A stretch of DNA of 64,000 nucleotides from Salinicola avicenniae (GTDB taxonomy: Bacteria; Pseudomonadota; Gammaproteobacteria; Pseudomonadales; Halomonadaceae). The notes below the pieces were generated by a model. The model was not told the origin of the DNA and searched no databases. It saw only the letters and a list, made by a program, of their open reading frames with translations. A program made the position numbers and the translations under genes. Shown here piece by piece: positions 18,278 to 27,920 of this stretch; within the stretch, counting starts at the first letter, position 1; every line of letters begins with the position of its first letter. The stretch spans positions 310,001 to 374,000 of the forward strand of contig NZ_JAKQZC010000006.1 in NCBI RefSeq assembly GCF_023736115.1. The letters are read 5' to 3'.

Positions 18278-19201
18278 AATAAAGTCTTCCACTGTGTGGC
18301 GATAGCCTAGCATCAGCGCATCGGCGACGTGCCGGAACGGGGCCACGTCGACATCCGACTGCCCGCGAGCGATCAGCGCGGCGAAGCGCTCGTAGAGCCC
18401 GGCATACTCGGCATCCGGCCCCTCCTCCTGCAGTACGCCATCGATCAGCATGCGGCTGCCGCCGTCGGTCAGACTCAGGCGGCCATCGTCGGTCTCGACG
18501 TGAATGTCCCAGATCGGCGGCGTATCGGCCTGCCGGAAATCGAACTCGGCGTGAATCGGTACGTTGACGCCATCGACGAAATCCAGTGACGCGGCGATCG
18601 GCGTCTGACAGTTGCCCGGCACCTGCAGCTGCGCCTCGACGAGGTGAAACGGGCGCGGCAGTATCGCGGTGGCGATGGAGAGCGCATTGATACCGGGATC
18701 GAAAACGCCCATGCCGCCGGGCTCCCAGATCCACGCCTGCCCGGGATGCCAGACGCGCACGTCCTCTTTCCAGTCGATATCCACTCGTAGAATCTGTCGC
18801 GTCGTCAGCCAGCGTCGTGCCGATGCCACGCAGTGGGCGTGGCGCGAGTGCCAGGTCGCGAACAGCGTGACGCCGCAGCGGTGGGCTTCTTCCTTGAGCG
18901 TCTCGATCTCGGCCAGGGTGGCACCCGGCGGCTTTTCCAGCAGCACGTGCTTGCCATGCGACATCGCCAGGCGCGCCTGTCGTGTACGCACGCTGGCCGG
19001 GGTGCACAGCGCCACGGCATCGATCGGCGTTTCAGCCTCGAGCAGCGCCTCGAGCGTCGGGAAATGGGCGATGCCATCGACCTGCGCGTTGCGGCTGGCT
19101 ACCGCGCTCAAGCGATAGGCGGCATTGCCCGTGATCGCGGGATAGTGCTGATCGCGCGCAATCTTGCCGTAACCGACGATCGCGAGACGAATGATATCCA
19201 T
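18272..19201 (-). CDS. Gfo/Idh/MocA-family aldose 1-dehydrogenase (L-arabinose/D-galactose type)
   Basis: 309 residues. The N-terminal Rossmann fold has IVGYGKIARDQH (about residues 8–19) and the catalytic-lysine motif EKPPGA (89–94). The rest is the substrate domain with WIWEPGGMGVFDPGINALS. The sequence strongly recalls the NAD(P)-dependent L-arabinose 1-dehydrogenase of Azospirillum and D-galactose 1-dehydrogenases, which start non-phosphorylative sugar oxidation. It lies 25 nt after the sodium symporter gene in the same direction, so uptake and oxidation of one sugar are probably coupled. The other enzymes of that pathway are not in the window. Its stop codon lies in a tandem repeat. Confidence 0.85.
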   Translation of the reverse strand: MDIIRLAIVGYGKIARDQHYPAITGNAAYRLSAVASRNAQVDGIAHFPTLEALLEAETPIDAVALCTPASVRTRQARLAMSHGKHVLLEKPPGATLAEIETLKEEAHRCGVTLFATWHSRHAHCVASARRWLTTRQILRVDIDWKEDVRVWHPGQAWIWEPGGMGVFDPGINALSIATAILPRPFHLVEAQLQVPGNCQTPIAASLDFVDGVNVPIHAEFDFRQADTPPIWDIHVETDDGRLSLTDGGSRMLIDGVLQEEGPDAEYAGLYERFAALIARGQSDVDVAPFRHVADALMLGYRHTVEDFIE

Positions 19202-19226
19202 GAAAGCTCCCGGACGGCGACGCAGG

Positions 19227-20786
19227 TCACCGCAGCATATAGAGGATGATGGCGGTCAGGACCGAGACGATAGCGATGCCGATCATGACATCGCGCGGTA
19301 CTCGCTCCAATCCCTCTTTCGCGATCACCGCGATACGCGCATCTTCCTGCGGTGGGCGGTCCACCGAGCCCAGCCGTGTCATCCACAGCCAGGTAAAGAG
19401 CCCGGTCGCCAGGAACAGAATGCCGCCGATGATGGTGAAGTGGATCGGCACCAGACCGGTCTCGACCAGCACGAACAGCACGGCGCTGAGCGCATGGCCG
19501 CAGGCGAGCCCGCGCAGAGCGGCCGAGGAGCCCAGCGATTTTACCCAAAGCCCCATCAGGAACGTGGCGACCAGCGGCGAGGCAACGAAAGCGAAGACTT
19601 GCTGCAGGTAGGCCCAGAGCCCGGAGAAGTACTGGATCATTGGCCCCCAGAGCGCAGCGACCGCCGCCAGCAGGAAGGTGCAGACACGCCCCCATTTCGC
19701 CAGCTGGCCGTCGCTCAGATCCGGCCTGGCCGGCTTGACGAAGTCGAGCGTCAGCAGCGTGGCGGACGAGTTGAGCGTGGATGACAGCGTCGACATCAGT
19801 GCCGCGATCAGACCGGCCAGAATCAGGCCGGTCAGCCCGGTCGGCGTGAACTCCTGCACCATTTTCGGGTAGACCTGATCGGGATGCTCGAGTCCCGGCA
19901 GCAGCGGGACGACCATGGCACCGGGGATCGTCATGATAAAGATCGGCAGCAGCTTGAGCGCGGCAGCGAATACCGAGGCGCGGCCGGCCGCCTGAATACC
20001 GCGGGCGCCGAGCAGGCGCTGGACGACGTACTGGTTCATGCTCCAGTAGTAGAAGCCGACGATCGGCACACCGGTGATCAGCCCCAACCAAGGCACGCTG
20101 GGGTCGTCCAGCGGGCGGATCAGCGACAGCTTTTCGGGGCTGACTGCCTCCTTTACGCTGCTCCAGCTGTAGTCGAAGTGCCCGAAGATGATCCAGGTCA
20201 TCGCCGCCGAGCCACCGATCAGTACGCAGGCCTGCAGCACGTCGGTGTAGACCACGGCACGCAGGCCACCGAAGGCCGTGTAGATACTGGTGAACAGCGC
20301 CAGCAGCGCACAGACCTCCCAGAGATTGGTGCCCGGTATGAAGGTCGTGACGATCAGCCCGCCGGCATAAAGCGTCCCGGCGGTGTCCAGCATGATCGAT
20401 AGGAACAGGGTAATCACCGACAGGTACTTGCGCAGCCGCGAGTCGAAGCGCTTTTCCATCAGTTCCGGCATGGTGGTAATGCGCGCCCGCATCAGCACCG
20501 GCAGCACAAAGATCGCCGTGAACATCAGCACCACGCCGGCCATCCACTCATAGTTGGCCGCCGAGATGCCGTGCTGATAGGCCGCGCCTGGCAAGCCAAT
20601 CAGCGTGTCGGAGGAGATGTTGGAGGCGAACAGCGAGAAACCGATCGCCATCGGCCCCAGGGTGCGGCCCGCCAGAAACAGCTCTTCGGGCGTCGTCTTG
20701 CCCCGTGCCGTCTTGAAGCCGATGAATGTCACGACGAGAAAATAGGCCGCGACCACGGCAAAATCCCAGAATTGAAGGTCTTCCAT
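19227..20786 (-). CDS. sodium/solute symporter, SSS family (sugar type)
   Basis: 519 residues with about fourteen helices. It fits the SLC5/SGLT branch of sodium symporters: LFLAGRTLGPMAIGFSLFAS, the discontinuous-helix SNISSDTLIGLPGAAYQHG, YTAFGGLRAVVYTDVLQ (SSS signature), and GLIAALMSTLSSTLNSSATL, which holds the second sodium-site serines. It takes up a sugar or related solute with sodium. The adjacent aldose dehydrogenase makes galactose or arabinose likely. It is the first gene of the two-gene unit. Confidence 0.9.
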   Translation of the reverse strand: MEDLQFWDFAVVAAYFLVVTFIGFKTARGKTTPEELFLAGRTLGPMAIGFSLFASNISSDTLIGLPGAAYQHGISAANYEWMAGVVLMFTAIFVLPVLMRARITTMPELMEKRFDSRLRKYLSVITLFLSIMLDTAGTLYAGGLIVTTFIPGTNLWEVCALLALFTSIYTAFGGLRAVVYTDVLQACVLIGGSAAMTWIIFGHFDYSWSSVKEAVSPEKLSLIRPLDDPSVPWLGLITGVPIVGFYYWSMNQYVVQRLLGARGIQAAGRASVFAAALKLLPIFIMTIPGAMVVPLLPGLEHPDQVYPKMVQEFTPTGLTGLILAGLIAALMSTLSSTLNSSATLLTLDFVKPARPDLSDGQLAKWGRVCTFLLAAVAALWGPMIQYFSGLWAYLQQVFAFVASPLVATFLMGLWVKSLGSSAALRGLACGHALSAVLFVLVETGLVPIHFTIIGGILFLATGLFTWLWMTRLGSVDRPPQEDARIAVIAKEGLERVPRDVMIGIAIVSVLTAIILYMLR

Positions 20787-21137
20787 GAGTCCGTTCGTCC
20801 AGGTGCGTTAATTGTTATGGCCGGCCTGCGATCGGGGACCGTCTATCGCCAGCGCGCCAGCGGCTTTCGCCAGCACGTTTCCAGACTAGTCAGCAGTTAT
20901 CGGGAAATCCATTGACGGACAAGCGGTTGCCCACCGCAAATCCGTTGTCGTCGTGTCATCGCCATCATCGACGAACACCGCTACCCTGCCCGCTGCCGGC
21001 GTTCGGCGCGGTGTCGTCGGTGATGAGCGGCCTGCGACCAATGTCTAAACCTTTTCGACGTCAGGACGCGGATGACAAGCCCCGGACGAGATCGACGGTT
21101 TCACTCGCGCGACGCGCTCGGCATAAAACGAGGGCCT
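20787..21137. other. gene-free stretch upstream of the symporter gene
   Basis: 351 bp between the symporter start and the mtgA stop, both on the minus strand. It should contain the symporter promoter. I found no convincing promoter boxes, repeat or terminator. A plus-strand frame crossing it is arginine/serine-rich with no recognisable domain and overlaps mtgA, so it is not called. Confidence 0.5.
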
Positions 21138-21845
21138 TCACTGCAGACGCCGCAGGAAGGCCGTACCGCCAAGATTGCGCATCTGACGCTGAATCCAGGC
21201 CGCGCGCTGCTGCACGTGGGCGGACGGCTGCGAGGCGCTCCAGCCTCGCGGGTTGGGAAGGATCGCGGCCAGTCGGCTGGCCTGTGCCGGGGTCAGACTG
21301 GCGGCGGAGGTACCGAAGTAGCGCTGCGCGGCGGCCTCGAGCCCGAAGACGCCGGTATCCCACTCGGCAATGTTGAGATAGACCTCGAGGATGCGCTGCT
21401 TGGGCCACAACGCCTCCATCAGCAGCGTGAACCAGGCTTCCAGTCCCTTGCGGATCCAGCTCCGCCCGGTCCAGAGGAACAGGTTGCGCGCGGTCTGCTG
21501 GCTTAGCGTGCTGGCACCGCGCAAGCTGCCGCCGTCGGACCAGGTCGTCAGCGAGCGCTTGATCTGCGCGACATCGAATCCCCAGTGTTCCGGGAAGCGC
21601 TGATCCTCGCCGGCCAGTACCGCCAGCTTGGCGTTGTCGGAAAGCCGCGACCAGGGCGTCCACGTCTGCTCGATCACCAAATTGTCGCCTTGCAGCCAGG
21701 ACGAAACCTTGCGCTCGACCATCACCATGGAACCGAAGACCGGGACGAATCGGAAGATCAGCACGAACAACACCGACAGGCCGATGAACGCGGCGATGAC
21801 GATCAGCAAATAGCGCAGAAGCGTGCGCGGCCAGCCTGACTGCAT
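21138..21845 (-). CDS. mtgA: monofunctional peptidoglycan glycosyltransferase
   Basis: 235 residues with one N-terminal membrane helix (about residues 8–30) and a GT51 domain. Signatures are AVLAGEDQRFPEHWGFD with the catalytic glutamate, GASTLSQQTARNLFLW, and EVYLNIAEWDTGVFGLEAAA. It polymerises glycan strands from lipid II at the periplasmic face of the inner membrane. The length is close to E. coli MtgA. The ATG at 21845 is preferred over 21905 because it sits just before the membrane helix. It appears monocistronic. Confidence 0.95.
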   Translation of the reverse strand: MQSGWPRTLLRYLLIVIAAFIGLSVLFVLIFRFVPVFGSMVMVERKVSSWLQGDNLVIEQTWTPWSRLSDNAKLAVLAGEDQRFPEHWGFDVAQIKRSLTTWSDGGSLRGASTLSQQTARNLFLWTGRSWIRKGLEAWFTLLMEALWPKQRILEVYLNIAEWDTGVFGLEAAAQRYFGTSAASLTPAQASRLAAILPNPRGWSASQPSAHVQQRAAWIQRQMRNLGGTAFLRRLQ

Positions 21846-21935
21846 GGCAAGTGCTCGTGGTCGAGAGTAGGCTGCCCAGTATAACAAGGGCTTGCTGGCG
21901 TGCATCGGCGAGCTTACCCACCTGGAGCCTGGTTC

Positions 21936-22772
21936 ATGCAGATCGAGACGTTCATCCGCCGGCTATCCACGCTCGATGCCACTCCTGAGGCATCGCTGGC
22001 GCAGCGCCGCCGACTCTACGAGGCCCTGCACCGTGCACATCGCCCGATGGATCCAGTCGGCTTGCGCGTCACGGTCGACGAGATCGACGGCGTGCGCGTC
22101 CGTCGTTTTCTCCCCGCGAGCCCCGACACGGCGCCAGCCACGGTAGCGCCCGTCGTCTACCTGCACGGCGGCGGCTGGAATCTGGGGTCCACGGAAAGCC
22201 ACCACGGCATTACCGCCGACCTCGCCGCCCGGCTTGAGCGCGAGGTGATCAGCGTCGATTATCGTCTGCTGCCGGAAGCGAGCTACGCGCAGGCGCTGGC
22301 CGACTGCCGAAGTATCGTCACCGCCGTGGCGCCAGACGCGATCATCGGCGATAGCGCCGGCGGACGCCTGGCGATCGATGTAGCCGCCACCGCGGACTGG
22401 CAGGGCGTTCTCGGACTCGTCTATCCGGTCGTCGGCACGCCGACACTGGCCGCTCTGGGCGACGATGCCCCGCTGCTGACGCGCGCCGACATCCTCGCGC
22501 TGTGGGAGATGGCGAGCGCGGGCGAGATGCCGCCAACCCACCCGCATCGTCCACCTACCAGGGTCATCGAGGCGCTGGCCGTCGAGCGGGACCCACTGAC
22601 GCGCCCGCTCGAGTCGGCGGTCGAGCACTGGCGAGACGCGGGCGCAGCGGTCGGCTACCGCTATGCGCCGAATATGGTTCACTCGGCACTTCACGGCCAT
22701 GCCGACCTGCCGGCCATGCGGCTCGCCTGGCAGGATTTCTGCGAGGCGATCATGGCACGACTGGCGGCCTAA
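21936..22772 (+). CDS. alpha/beta hydrolase (HSL-like esterase)
   Basis: 278 residues of alpha/beta-hydrolase fold 3. The oxyanion-hole motif HGGGW begins at about residue 77 and the nucleophile is Ser140 in GDSAGG. Candidate acid and base residues lie in ERDPLTRP and in NMVHSALHGH near the C-terminus. It is probably an esterase acting on short acyl esters; the natural substrate is unknown. The ATG at 21936 has CTGGAG upstream. It is a single gene between two convergent or divergent neighbours. Confidence 0.85.
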   Translation: MQIETFIRRLSTLDATPEASLAQRRRLYEALHRAHRPMDPVGLRVTVDEIDGVRVRRFLPASPDTAPATVAPVVYLHGGGWNLGSTESHHGITADLAARLEREVISVDYRLLPEASYAQALADCRSIVTAVAPDAIIGDSAGGRLAIDVAATADWQGVLGLVYPVVGTPTLAALGDDAPLLTRADILALWEMASAGEMPPTHPHRPPTRVIEALAVERDPLTRPLESAVEHWRDAGAAVGYRYAPNMVHSALHGHADLPAMRLAWQDFCEAIMARLAA

Positions 22773-22785
22773 CGGACGCCAACCG

Positions 22786-23718
22786 TCAATCCGTCAGCTG
22801 CGCCCTGACGGCCTCGATGGCCGGGGTACCGTCCTTGGCCGACACGCCATCGAGCCAGCGCGCTACAGTCTCGTCGTGGTCACGAATCCACGCGCTGGCG
22901 ACCTCGTCGGCCGGCCGCTCTTCGTGACTGTAGGCATAGACCCAGTCGTTCTGGTCGTCGATATCGACCGTGTACTGGGAGAAAAAGCGGTAGAGGTTGG
23001 CATCCGATGCTTCCAGGGTGCCCGGCACCAGCGTCCATACCGTGCTCAAGATATCGGCGACACCGCTGTCGTCGCTATCCTGGAGGTAGTAAAGGTCGTA
23101 GTTGACGTTCATCCAGTGCGGCTCCCAGCCGACGAAGGTCACCCACTCCTTGGCCTCGATCTTCTGGTCGGCGTAGGCCAGCATGGCGGCCGTCGAACTC
23201 TCGTTGAGCTGCCAGTCACCGAGACCGGCCTTGTCGGCATCGATGGCTGCCAGGATCGCATCGTTGATGCCGGTCCCGGCTTCGATCCCCTGAATTTCCC
23301 CGTCGAAGCGATCACGATGTGCGGCAAGGTCGGCAACGCTCTCGATACCGGCTTCATGTACGTACTCGGGCACGACCAGGCCGGAATTGGCATTGCTGAT
23401 GTTCTTCGCCGCGTGGGCGAGGCTGCCATCCTCGAGGCGCGGCTCGGTCATCGCCTCCTGAACCGGATACCAGTTCCCCAGATAGGCATCCAGCTGATCG
23501 TTGACCAGCCCGTTCATGATCACGCCCACCGCCAGCTCGTTCTGCTGCGTCCGGTATCCCATGGCGTCGAGCAGCTGCGCGGCGATCTCGGTCTTGACCG
23601 TCACACCCGGCCACGGCGACACGCCAAAGCGAACGGTATCGAGATCGGCCTGCGCCGTTCCCGTCATGGTCATGACGGCCGCGGCCAATGCAGGTGAGAA
23701 AAATCGGCGTCGCATCAT
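22786..23718 (-). CDS. glycine betaine/choline-type ABC substrate-binding protein (orphan)
   Basis: 310 residues with a signal peptide (MMRRRFFSPALAAAVM, cleavage near AQA). The mature part fits the ProX/OpuAC family: VRFGVSPWPGVTVKTEIAA, LDAYLGNWYP, GIEAGTGIND and FVGWEPHWMNV, which supplies aromatic residues used to bind quaternary amines. Such proteins deliver betaine or choline to an ABC importer. No permease or ATPase gene is adjacent, so it must work with a distant partner or have another role. AGGAG is eight bases before the ATG. It is divergent from the cysB-type gene. Confidence 0.87.
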   Translation of the reverse strand: MMRRRFFSPALAAAVMTMTGTAQADLDTVRFGVSPWPGVTVKTEIAAQLLDAMGYRTQQNELAVGVIMNGLVNDQLDAYLGNWYPVQEAMTEPRLEDGSLAHAAKNISNANSGLVVPEYVHEAGIESVADLAAHRDRFDGEIQGIEAGTGINDAILAAIDADKAGLGDWQLNESSTAAMLAYADQKIEAKEWVTFVGWEPHWMNVNYDLYYLQDSDDSGVADILSTVWTLVPGTLEASDANLYRFFSQYTVDIDDQNDWVYAYSHEERPADEVASAWIRDHDETVARWLDGVSAKDGTPAIEAVRAQLTD

Positions 23719-24032
23719 CGAACTGGCTCCTGGTTATCGTGTCATCGCACGCACCCCGTCGCGGATCGAGCAGGACAGGCTACATGTCAAGCGTGAACGA
23801 CGCCGCAGCACGGGCGAGCGTCATGTTACGGCTACTGTGACGGACTTCCCTCCTGCCATTTGACCTGAAGCGACGCCTATTAAACACGAACTGACAACAC
23901 CTTCTCGCCGATCCCCAAGCCATCGCTGGAGAAGGTTCAGCAAGACGGCGGCTATCGATATGAGAAATCCATATTAAAGGGAATAAAAAACATTATTTAT
24001 ATTCCAAGATAACCATAACCCATGGATATCTC
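23719..24032. promoter_or_regulatory. AT-rich divergent control region of the betaine-binding and CysB-type genes, with nested inverted repeats
   Basis: The right part is strikingly AT-rich compared with its surroundings. ATGAGAAATCCAT (23960–23972) is an inverted copy, 11 of 13, of ATGGATATCTCAT (24022–24034), and the right arm covers the ATG of the regulator gene. Inside it lies GGAATA-N14-TATTCC (23980–24005). The nested symmetry and the overlap with the start codon suggest autoregulation by the CysB-type protein. The repeats are seen; the function is inferred. The rest of the 314 bp shows nothing I recognise. Confidence 0.5.
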
Positions 24033-24959
24033 ATGAACCTCCAGCAGCTCCGCATCGTGCGCGAGACCGTGCGCCAGCATTTCAACCTGACCGACGCATC
24101 GAACGCGCTGTATACCTCTCAGTCCGGTGCCAGCAAACATATCCGGGATCTGGAGGAAGAGCTCGGCGTCGAGCTCTTCGAACGACGCGGTAAACGCATA
24201 CTAGGGCTCACGACCGCCGGCGGAACGCTGCTGGAGACAGTCGAGCGCATTTTGCTCGAGGCCGAGAACCTCAAGCGCTCGGCCCACCAGCTGGCCCATC
24301 AGGATCAGGGCAAGCTGGCGATCGCCACGACCCACACCCAAGCGCGCTATTCGCTGCCGCCGATCATCGCCCGATTCCGGGCGCGCTTTCCCCGGGTCAA
24401 ACTGGAACTGCATCAGTGCAGCCCGTCGGAGATCGTGTCGTTGCTCAAGACGGGCAGGGTCGACATCGGCATCGCCACCGAAGGCATCAGCGACGAGGGC
24501 TCGTCCTTCGTGCGCTTCCCCTTCCACCACTGGCATCACAGCGTCGTCATACCCGAGGGGCACCCGCTGGCACAGCAGGGCACGCTGCGCCTCGAGACGA
24601 TCGCGGACTACCCCATCGTCACCTATCACGAGGGGTTCACCGGGCGAGCGCGTATCGACCAGGCCTTCTCGGACGCCGGTCTGCTGCCGAACGTGGTGCT
24701 GACCGCGCTCGACGCGGACGTGATCAAGACCTATGTCGAGCTAGGTCTCGGTATCGGCATCATCGCCTCGCTCGCCTACGATCCCCAACGAGACCGGGGC
24801 CTAACGCTGCTGCCGGGCGAGAAGCTGTTTCCCCGCAACACCACCTATCTGGCACTACGGCGCGGCCATTTTCTGCACACCTTCACCTACGAGTTTCTCC
24901 AGCTCTGCAGCAACCTGCTGGACGCATCGAGCGTGCAGCAGGCACTGGATTCGCGCTGA
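24033..24959 (+). CDS. cysB: CysB-type LysR regulator of sulfur assimilation
   Basis: 308 residues with clear CysB/Cbl character: MNLQQLRIVRETVRQHFNL, the LYTSQSGASKHIRDLEEELG helix-turn-helix, and the conserved TTHTQARYSLPPII of the effector domain. CysB activates sulfate uptake and cysteine synthesis genes and responds to O-acetylserine/N-acetylserine and sulfide. Its position 136 bp upstream of sbp–cysTWA in the same direction supports a local role. A Cbl-like paralogue for sulfonate genes cannot be excluded. There is no clear Shine–Dalgarno sequence before the ATG. Confidence 0.85.
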   Translation: MNLQQLRIVRETVRQHFNLTDASNALYTSQSGASKHIRDLEEELGVELFERRGKRILGLTTAGGTLLETVERILLEAENLKRSAHQLAHQDQGKLAIATTHTQARYSLPPIIARFRARFPRVKLELHQCSPSEIVSLLKTGRVDIGIATEGISDEGSSFVRFPFHHWHHSVVIPEGHPLAQQGTLRLETIADYPIVTYHEGFTGRARIDQAFSDAGLLPNVVLTALDADVIKTYVELGLGIGIIASLAYDPQRDRGLTLLPGEKLFPRNTTYLALRRGHFLHTFTYEFLQLCSNLLDASSVQQALDSR

Positions 24960-25095
24960 TCGATAATCGCCAATCGCGATAAGCATTACGTTTTTTATTA
25001 CTTCTTCAAAGCTCCGTGCGCTGGATAGAGTGAGGCGACACCTCGCCCGCGAACTGCGGGCGAGCGACAGAGACCCTCGAATGCAAGGAACGACG

Positions 25096-26163
25096 ATGCC
25101 TACGCTCAAGACTGCCGCACTGACCGGTGCGCTGGGACTGTCTGCCGTCATGCCGCTGGCGGCGCACGCCGAGGAGATCCAGCTTTTGAATGCCTCCTAC
25201 GACCCGACTCGCGAACTCTATCAGGACTACAACACGCTCTTCAGTCAGTGGTACGAGAAACAGACGGGTGACAGCGTCACCGTGGAACAGAGCCACGGCG
25301 GTTCCGGTGGACAGTCGCGTTCGGTCATCGATGGGCTGCCCGCGGATGTCGTCACCCTGGCGCTGGGCTACGATATCGACGCCATCGCCGATCGCACCGG
25401 CAAGATTCCCGAAGACTGGCAACGTGCGTTTCCTCATCACAGCGCTCCCTATACCTCGACGATCGTCTTTCTGGTTCGCAAGGGCAATCCCAAGCACATC
25501 CAGGACTGGGATGACCTGACGAAGCCCGGCATCGAGGTCATTACGCCGAATCCCAAGACCTCCGGCGGGGCGCGCTGGAACTTTCTGGCCGCGTGGGTCG
25601 CCGTGCTCAAGCGCGAGCTCGGCGATCTCGGCAAGCTTGACGATCCGCAGTACGCGGACGACGTCGCGTCGGCCCAGGCGGCGGCCAGGCAGTATGTAGC
25701 AACGCTCTATCAGCATGTGCCCGTGCTCGACTCCGGCGCTCGCGGCGCAACCAACACCTTCGTACAGCGAGGGCTGGGCGATGTCCTGCTGGCGTGGGAG
25801 AACGAAGCGTTTCTCGCCACCGAAGAGCTGGGAGAGGACCAGTTCGACATCGTCGTGCCGGCCGTCAGCATTCTGACCGAACCCCCGGTAGCCGTGGTCT
25901 CCGGCAATATCGAACGCAAGGGCGATAGCGCTCGAGAGGCGGCCTCCGCCTATCTCGAGCACCTCTACTCTCCCGAGGCACAGAAGCTGATCGCGGCCAA
26001 CTATTATCGACCGATCGCCCCGCAGGCAGCGGACCCCGAGGATATCGCCCGTTTCCCCGATCTCGAACTCCATACGATCGACGAGATATTCGGGGGGTGG
26101 CGCGAGGCGCAGGCGACCTATTTCGACGACGGCGGCGTGTTCGACACGATCTATCAGCCTTGA
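25096..26163 (+). CDS. sbp: sulfate/thiosulfate ABC transporter substrate-binding protein
   Basis: 355 residues with a signal peptide (cleavage near LAAHAEE). The mature sequence is a Sbp/CysP protein: [34 protein letters not shown] (sulfate-binding Ser/Gly loop) and [19 protein letters not shown]. It binds sulfate in the periplasm for CysTWA. The ATG at 25096 is preferred because AAGGAA lies five bases upstream and the signal peptide begins there; upstream in-frame starts at 25081 and 25030 are less likely. It is the first gene of the sulfate operon. Confidence 0.93.
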   Translation: MPTLKTAALTGALGLSAVMPLAAHAEEIQLLNASYDPTRELYQDYNTLFSQWYEKQTGDSVTVEQSHGGSGGQSRSVIDGLPADVVTLALGYDIDAIADRTGKIPEDWQRAFPHHSAPYTSTIVFLVRKGNPKHIQDWDDLTKPGIEVITPNPKTSGGARWNFLAAWVAVLKRELGDLGKLDDPQYADDVASAQAAARQYVATLYQHVPVLDSGARGATNTFVQRGLGDVLLAWENEAFLATEELGEDQFDIVVPAVSILTEPPVAVVSGNIERKGDSAREAASAYLEHLYSPEAQKLIAANYYRPIAPQAADPEDIARFPDLELHTIDEIFGGWREAQATYFDDGGVFDTIYQP

Positions 26164-26206
26164 ACGCCACCACACCTCGCCGCTATATCAGGGAATCACG
26201 ACCGAT

Positions 26207-27034
26207 ATGAGCCAACGTCAATCGATGCTGCCCGGTTTCGGGCTGAGCCTGGGGGTGACGGTCCTTGCCATCTCGCTGCTGGTGATGATCCCGCTGCTGG
26301 CCCTCGTCACCCGCTCCGCCGAACTCGGCCTCGGCGGGATCTGGCAGACACTCGCGGACCGCCGCGTCATGGCGGCGTTTCGCGTTAGCTTCTCGACCGC
26401 ATTCGCCGCGGCCTTGCTCAATCTGTTCATGGGGCTCGTGGTCGCCTGGGTACTGGTGCGATACCCGCTCCCGTGCAAACGCCTCTGGGATTCGCTGATC
26501 GACCTGCCGTTCGCGTTGCCCACGGCCGTCGCCGGTATCGTGCTGACGACGCTTTATGCCCCCAATGGCTGGCTGGGTCGCTGGTTCGCCGAATTCGGTC
26601 TCCAAGTGGCCTTCACCCCGCTCGGGATCACCATCGCCCTGATCTTTATCGGCCTGCCCTTCGTGGTCAGAACCGTGGAGCCGATTCTTCAGGATCTGGA
26701 TCGTCAGCAGGAGGAGGCGTCGACCAGTCTGGGCGCGTCGCGCTGGCAGACGTTCCGCCGCGTGCTGCTGCCACCGCTGGTGCCGGCGCTGCTGACCGGC
26801 TTCTCTCTGGCCTTCGCCCGTGGGCTCGGCGAGTACGGCTCGGTCATCTTCATCGCGGGCAACATGCCGATGAAGTCCGAAATCGTGCCACTGCTGATCG
26901 TGACCAAACTCGAGCAATACAACTATCCGGGCGCGACGGTGATCGCCCTGGCCTCACTGGTCGTGGCCTTCGTCATGTTGCTGGTGGTCAACGGCCTGCA
27001 GCAGTGGACCCGCAAACGCACCGGTCGCGAATGA
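26207..27034 (+). CDS. cysT: sulfate ABC transporter permease CysT
   Basis: 275 residues with about six helices and the ABC permease EAA loop near [20 protein letters not shown]. The family context is clear from [20 protein letters not shown] and [15 protein letters not shown]. It forms the sulfate channel with CysW. It lies 43 nt after sbp and 10 nt before cysW. AGGGAA precedes the ATG. Confidence 0.95.
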   Translation: MSQRQSMLPGFGLSLGVTVLAISLLVMIPLLALVTRSAELGLGGIWQTLADRRVMAAFRVSFSTAFAAALLNLFMGLVVAWVLVRYPLPCKRLWDSLIDLPFALPTAVAGIVLTTLYAPNGWLGRWFAEFGLQVAFTPLGITIALIFIGLPFVVRTVEPILQDLDRQQEEASTSLGASRWQTFRRVLLPPLVPALLTGFSLAFARGLGEYGSVIFIAGNMPMKSEIVPLLIVTKLEQYNYPGATVIALASLVVAFVMLLVVNGLQQWTRKRTGRE

Positions 27035-27044
27035 GGAGCGATGC

Positions 27045-27920
27045 ATGAACACCACGATATCGATCGCCTCACGCCCGGCGCCGCGACATCCGGATGCCGG
27101 ATCGGTGCCCTGGGTCCGCTACGGGCTGAGCGCCCTCGCCCTGGCGATCCTTGGACTCTTCCTGATCCTGCCGCTGGTTGCGGTTCTCGCGGAAGCTTTT
27201 CGCGAAGGGTGGCAGGCTTACCTCGACGCCATCACCGATCGCTATACGCGACATGCGATGCTGCTCACGCTGATAACGGCGTTGATCTGTGTGCCGTTGA
27301 ACACGCTGTTTGGCATTGCCGCCGCCTGGTGCATCGCCCGTTTCCAGTTTCCGGGACGCAGCCTGTTGACGACCCTGATCGACCTCCCCTTTTCGGTGTC
27401 GCCCGTCATCGCCGGCCTCGTGTTCATCCTGATCTTCGGCAGCCAGGGCTGGTTCGGCGGCTGGTTCACCACACATGGCTTTCCGGTCATCTTCGCCCTG
27501 CCCGGCATCGTGCTGGCCACGCTGTTCGTCACGCTGCCCTTCGTCGCCCGCGAGCTGATTCCGCTGATGCAGGCACAGGGCGCCGAGCAGGAAGAAGCCT
27601 CGATCATGCTCGGTGCCAGTGCCTGGCGAATGTTCTGGACGATCACGCTACCGCGCATCAAATGGGGGCTGCTCTACGGCGTCATTCTCTGCAACGCCCG
27701 TGCCATGGGCGAATTCGGCGCCGTGTCGGTCGTTTCCGGCCACATCCGCGGCGCCACCAATACCCTGCCGCTGCACGTCGAGATTCTCTACAACGAGTAT
27801 CAGTTCAGCGCAGCCTTCGCGGTCGCCACGCTGTTGGCCGGATTGGCGATCGTGACGCTCGTCCTCAAGTCGATCATCGAATGGCGTCAGCAACGCCAAT
27901 GGGAGAACGCCTCACCATGA
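27045..27920 (+). CDS. cysW: sulfate ABC transporter permease CysW
   Basis: 291 residues and about six helices. The CysW pattern is [20 protein letters not shown], the EAA loop [20 protein letters not shown], and [15 protein letters not shown]. It pairs with CysT as the membrane pore of the sulfate importer. GAGGAG precedes the ATG. Its stop overlaps the cysA start in an ATGA junction, which indicates translational coupling. Confidence 0.95.
   Translation: MNTTISIASRPAPRHPDAGSVPWVRYGLSALALAILGLFLILPLVAVLAEAFREGWQAYLDAITDRYTRHAMLLTLITALICVPLNTLFGIAAAWCIARFQFPGRSLLTTLIDLPFSVSPVIAGLVFILIFGSQGWFGGWFTTHGFPVIFALPGIVLATLFVTLPFVARELIPLMQAQGAEQEEASIMLGASAWRMFWTITLPRIKWGLLYGVILCNARAMGEFGAVSVVSGHIRGATNTLPLHVEILYNEYQFSAAFAVATLLAGLAIVTLVLKSIIEWRQQRQWENASP

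Noticed and set aside
25006-26175. 389-codon minus-strand frame antisense to the sulfate-binding protein gene
   Set aside because: It has no ribosome binding site or domain, and the sense gene is part of a complete sulfate operon.
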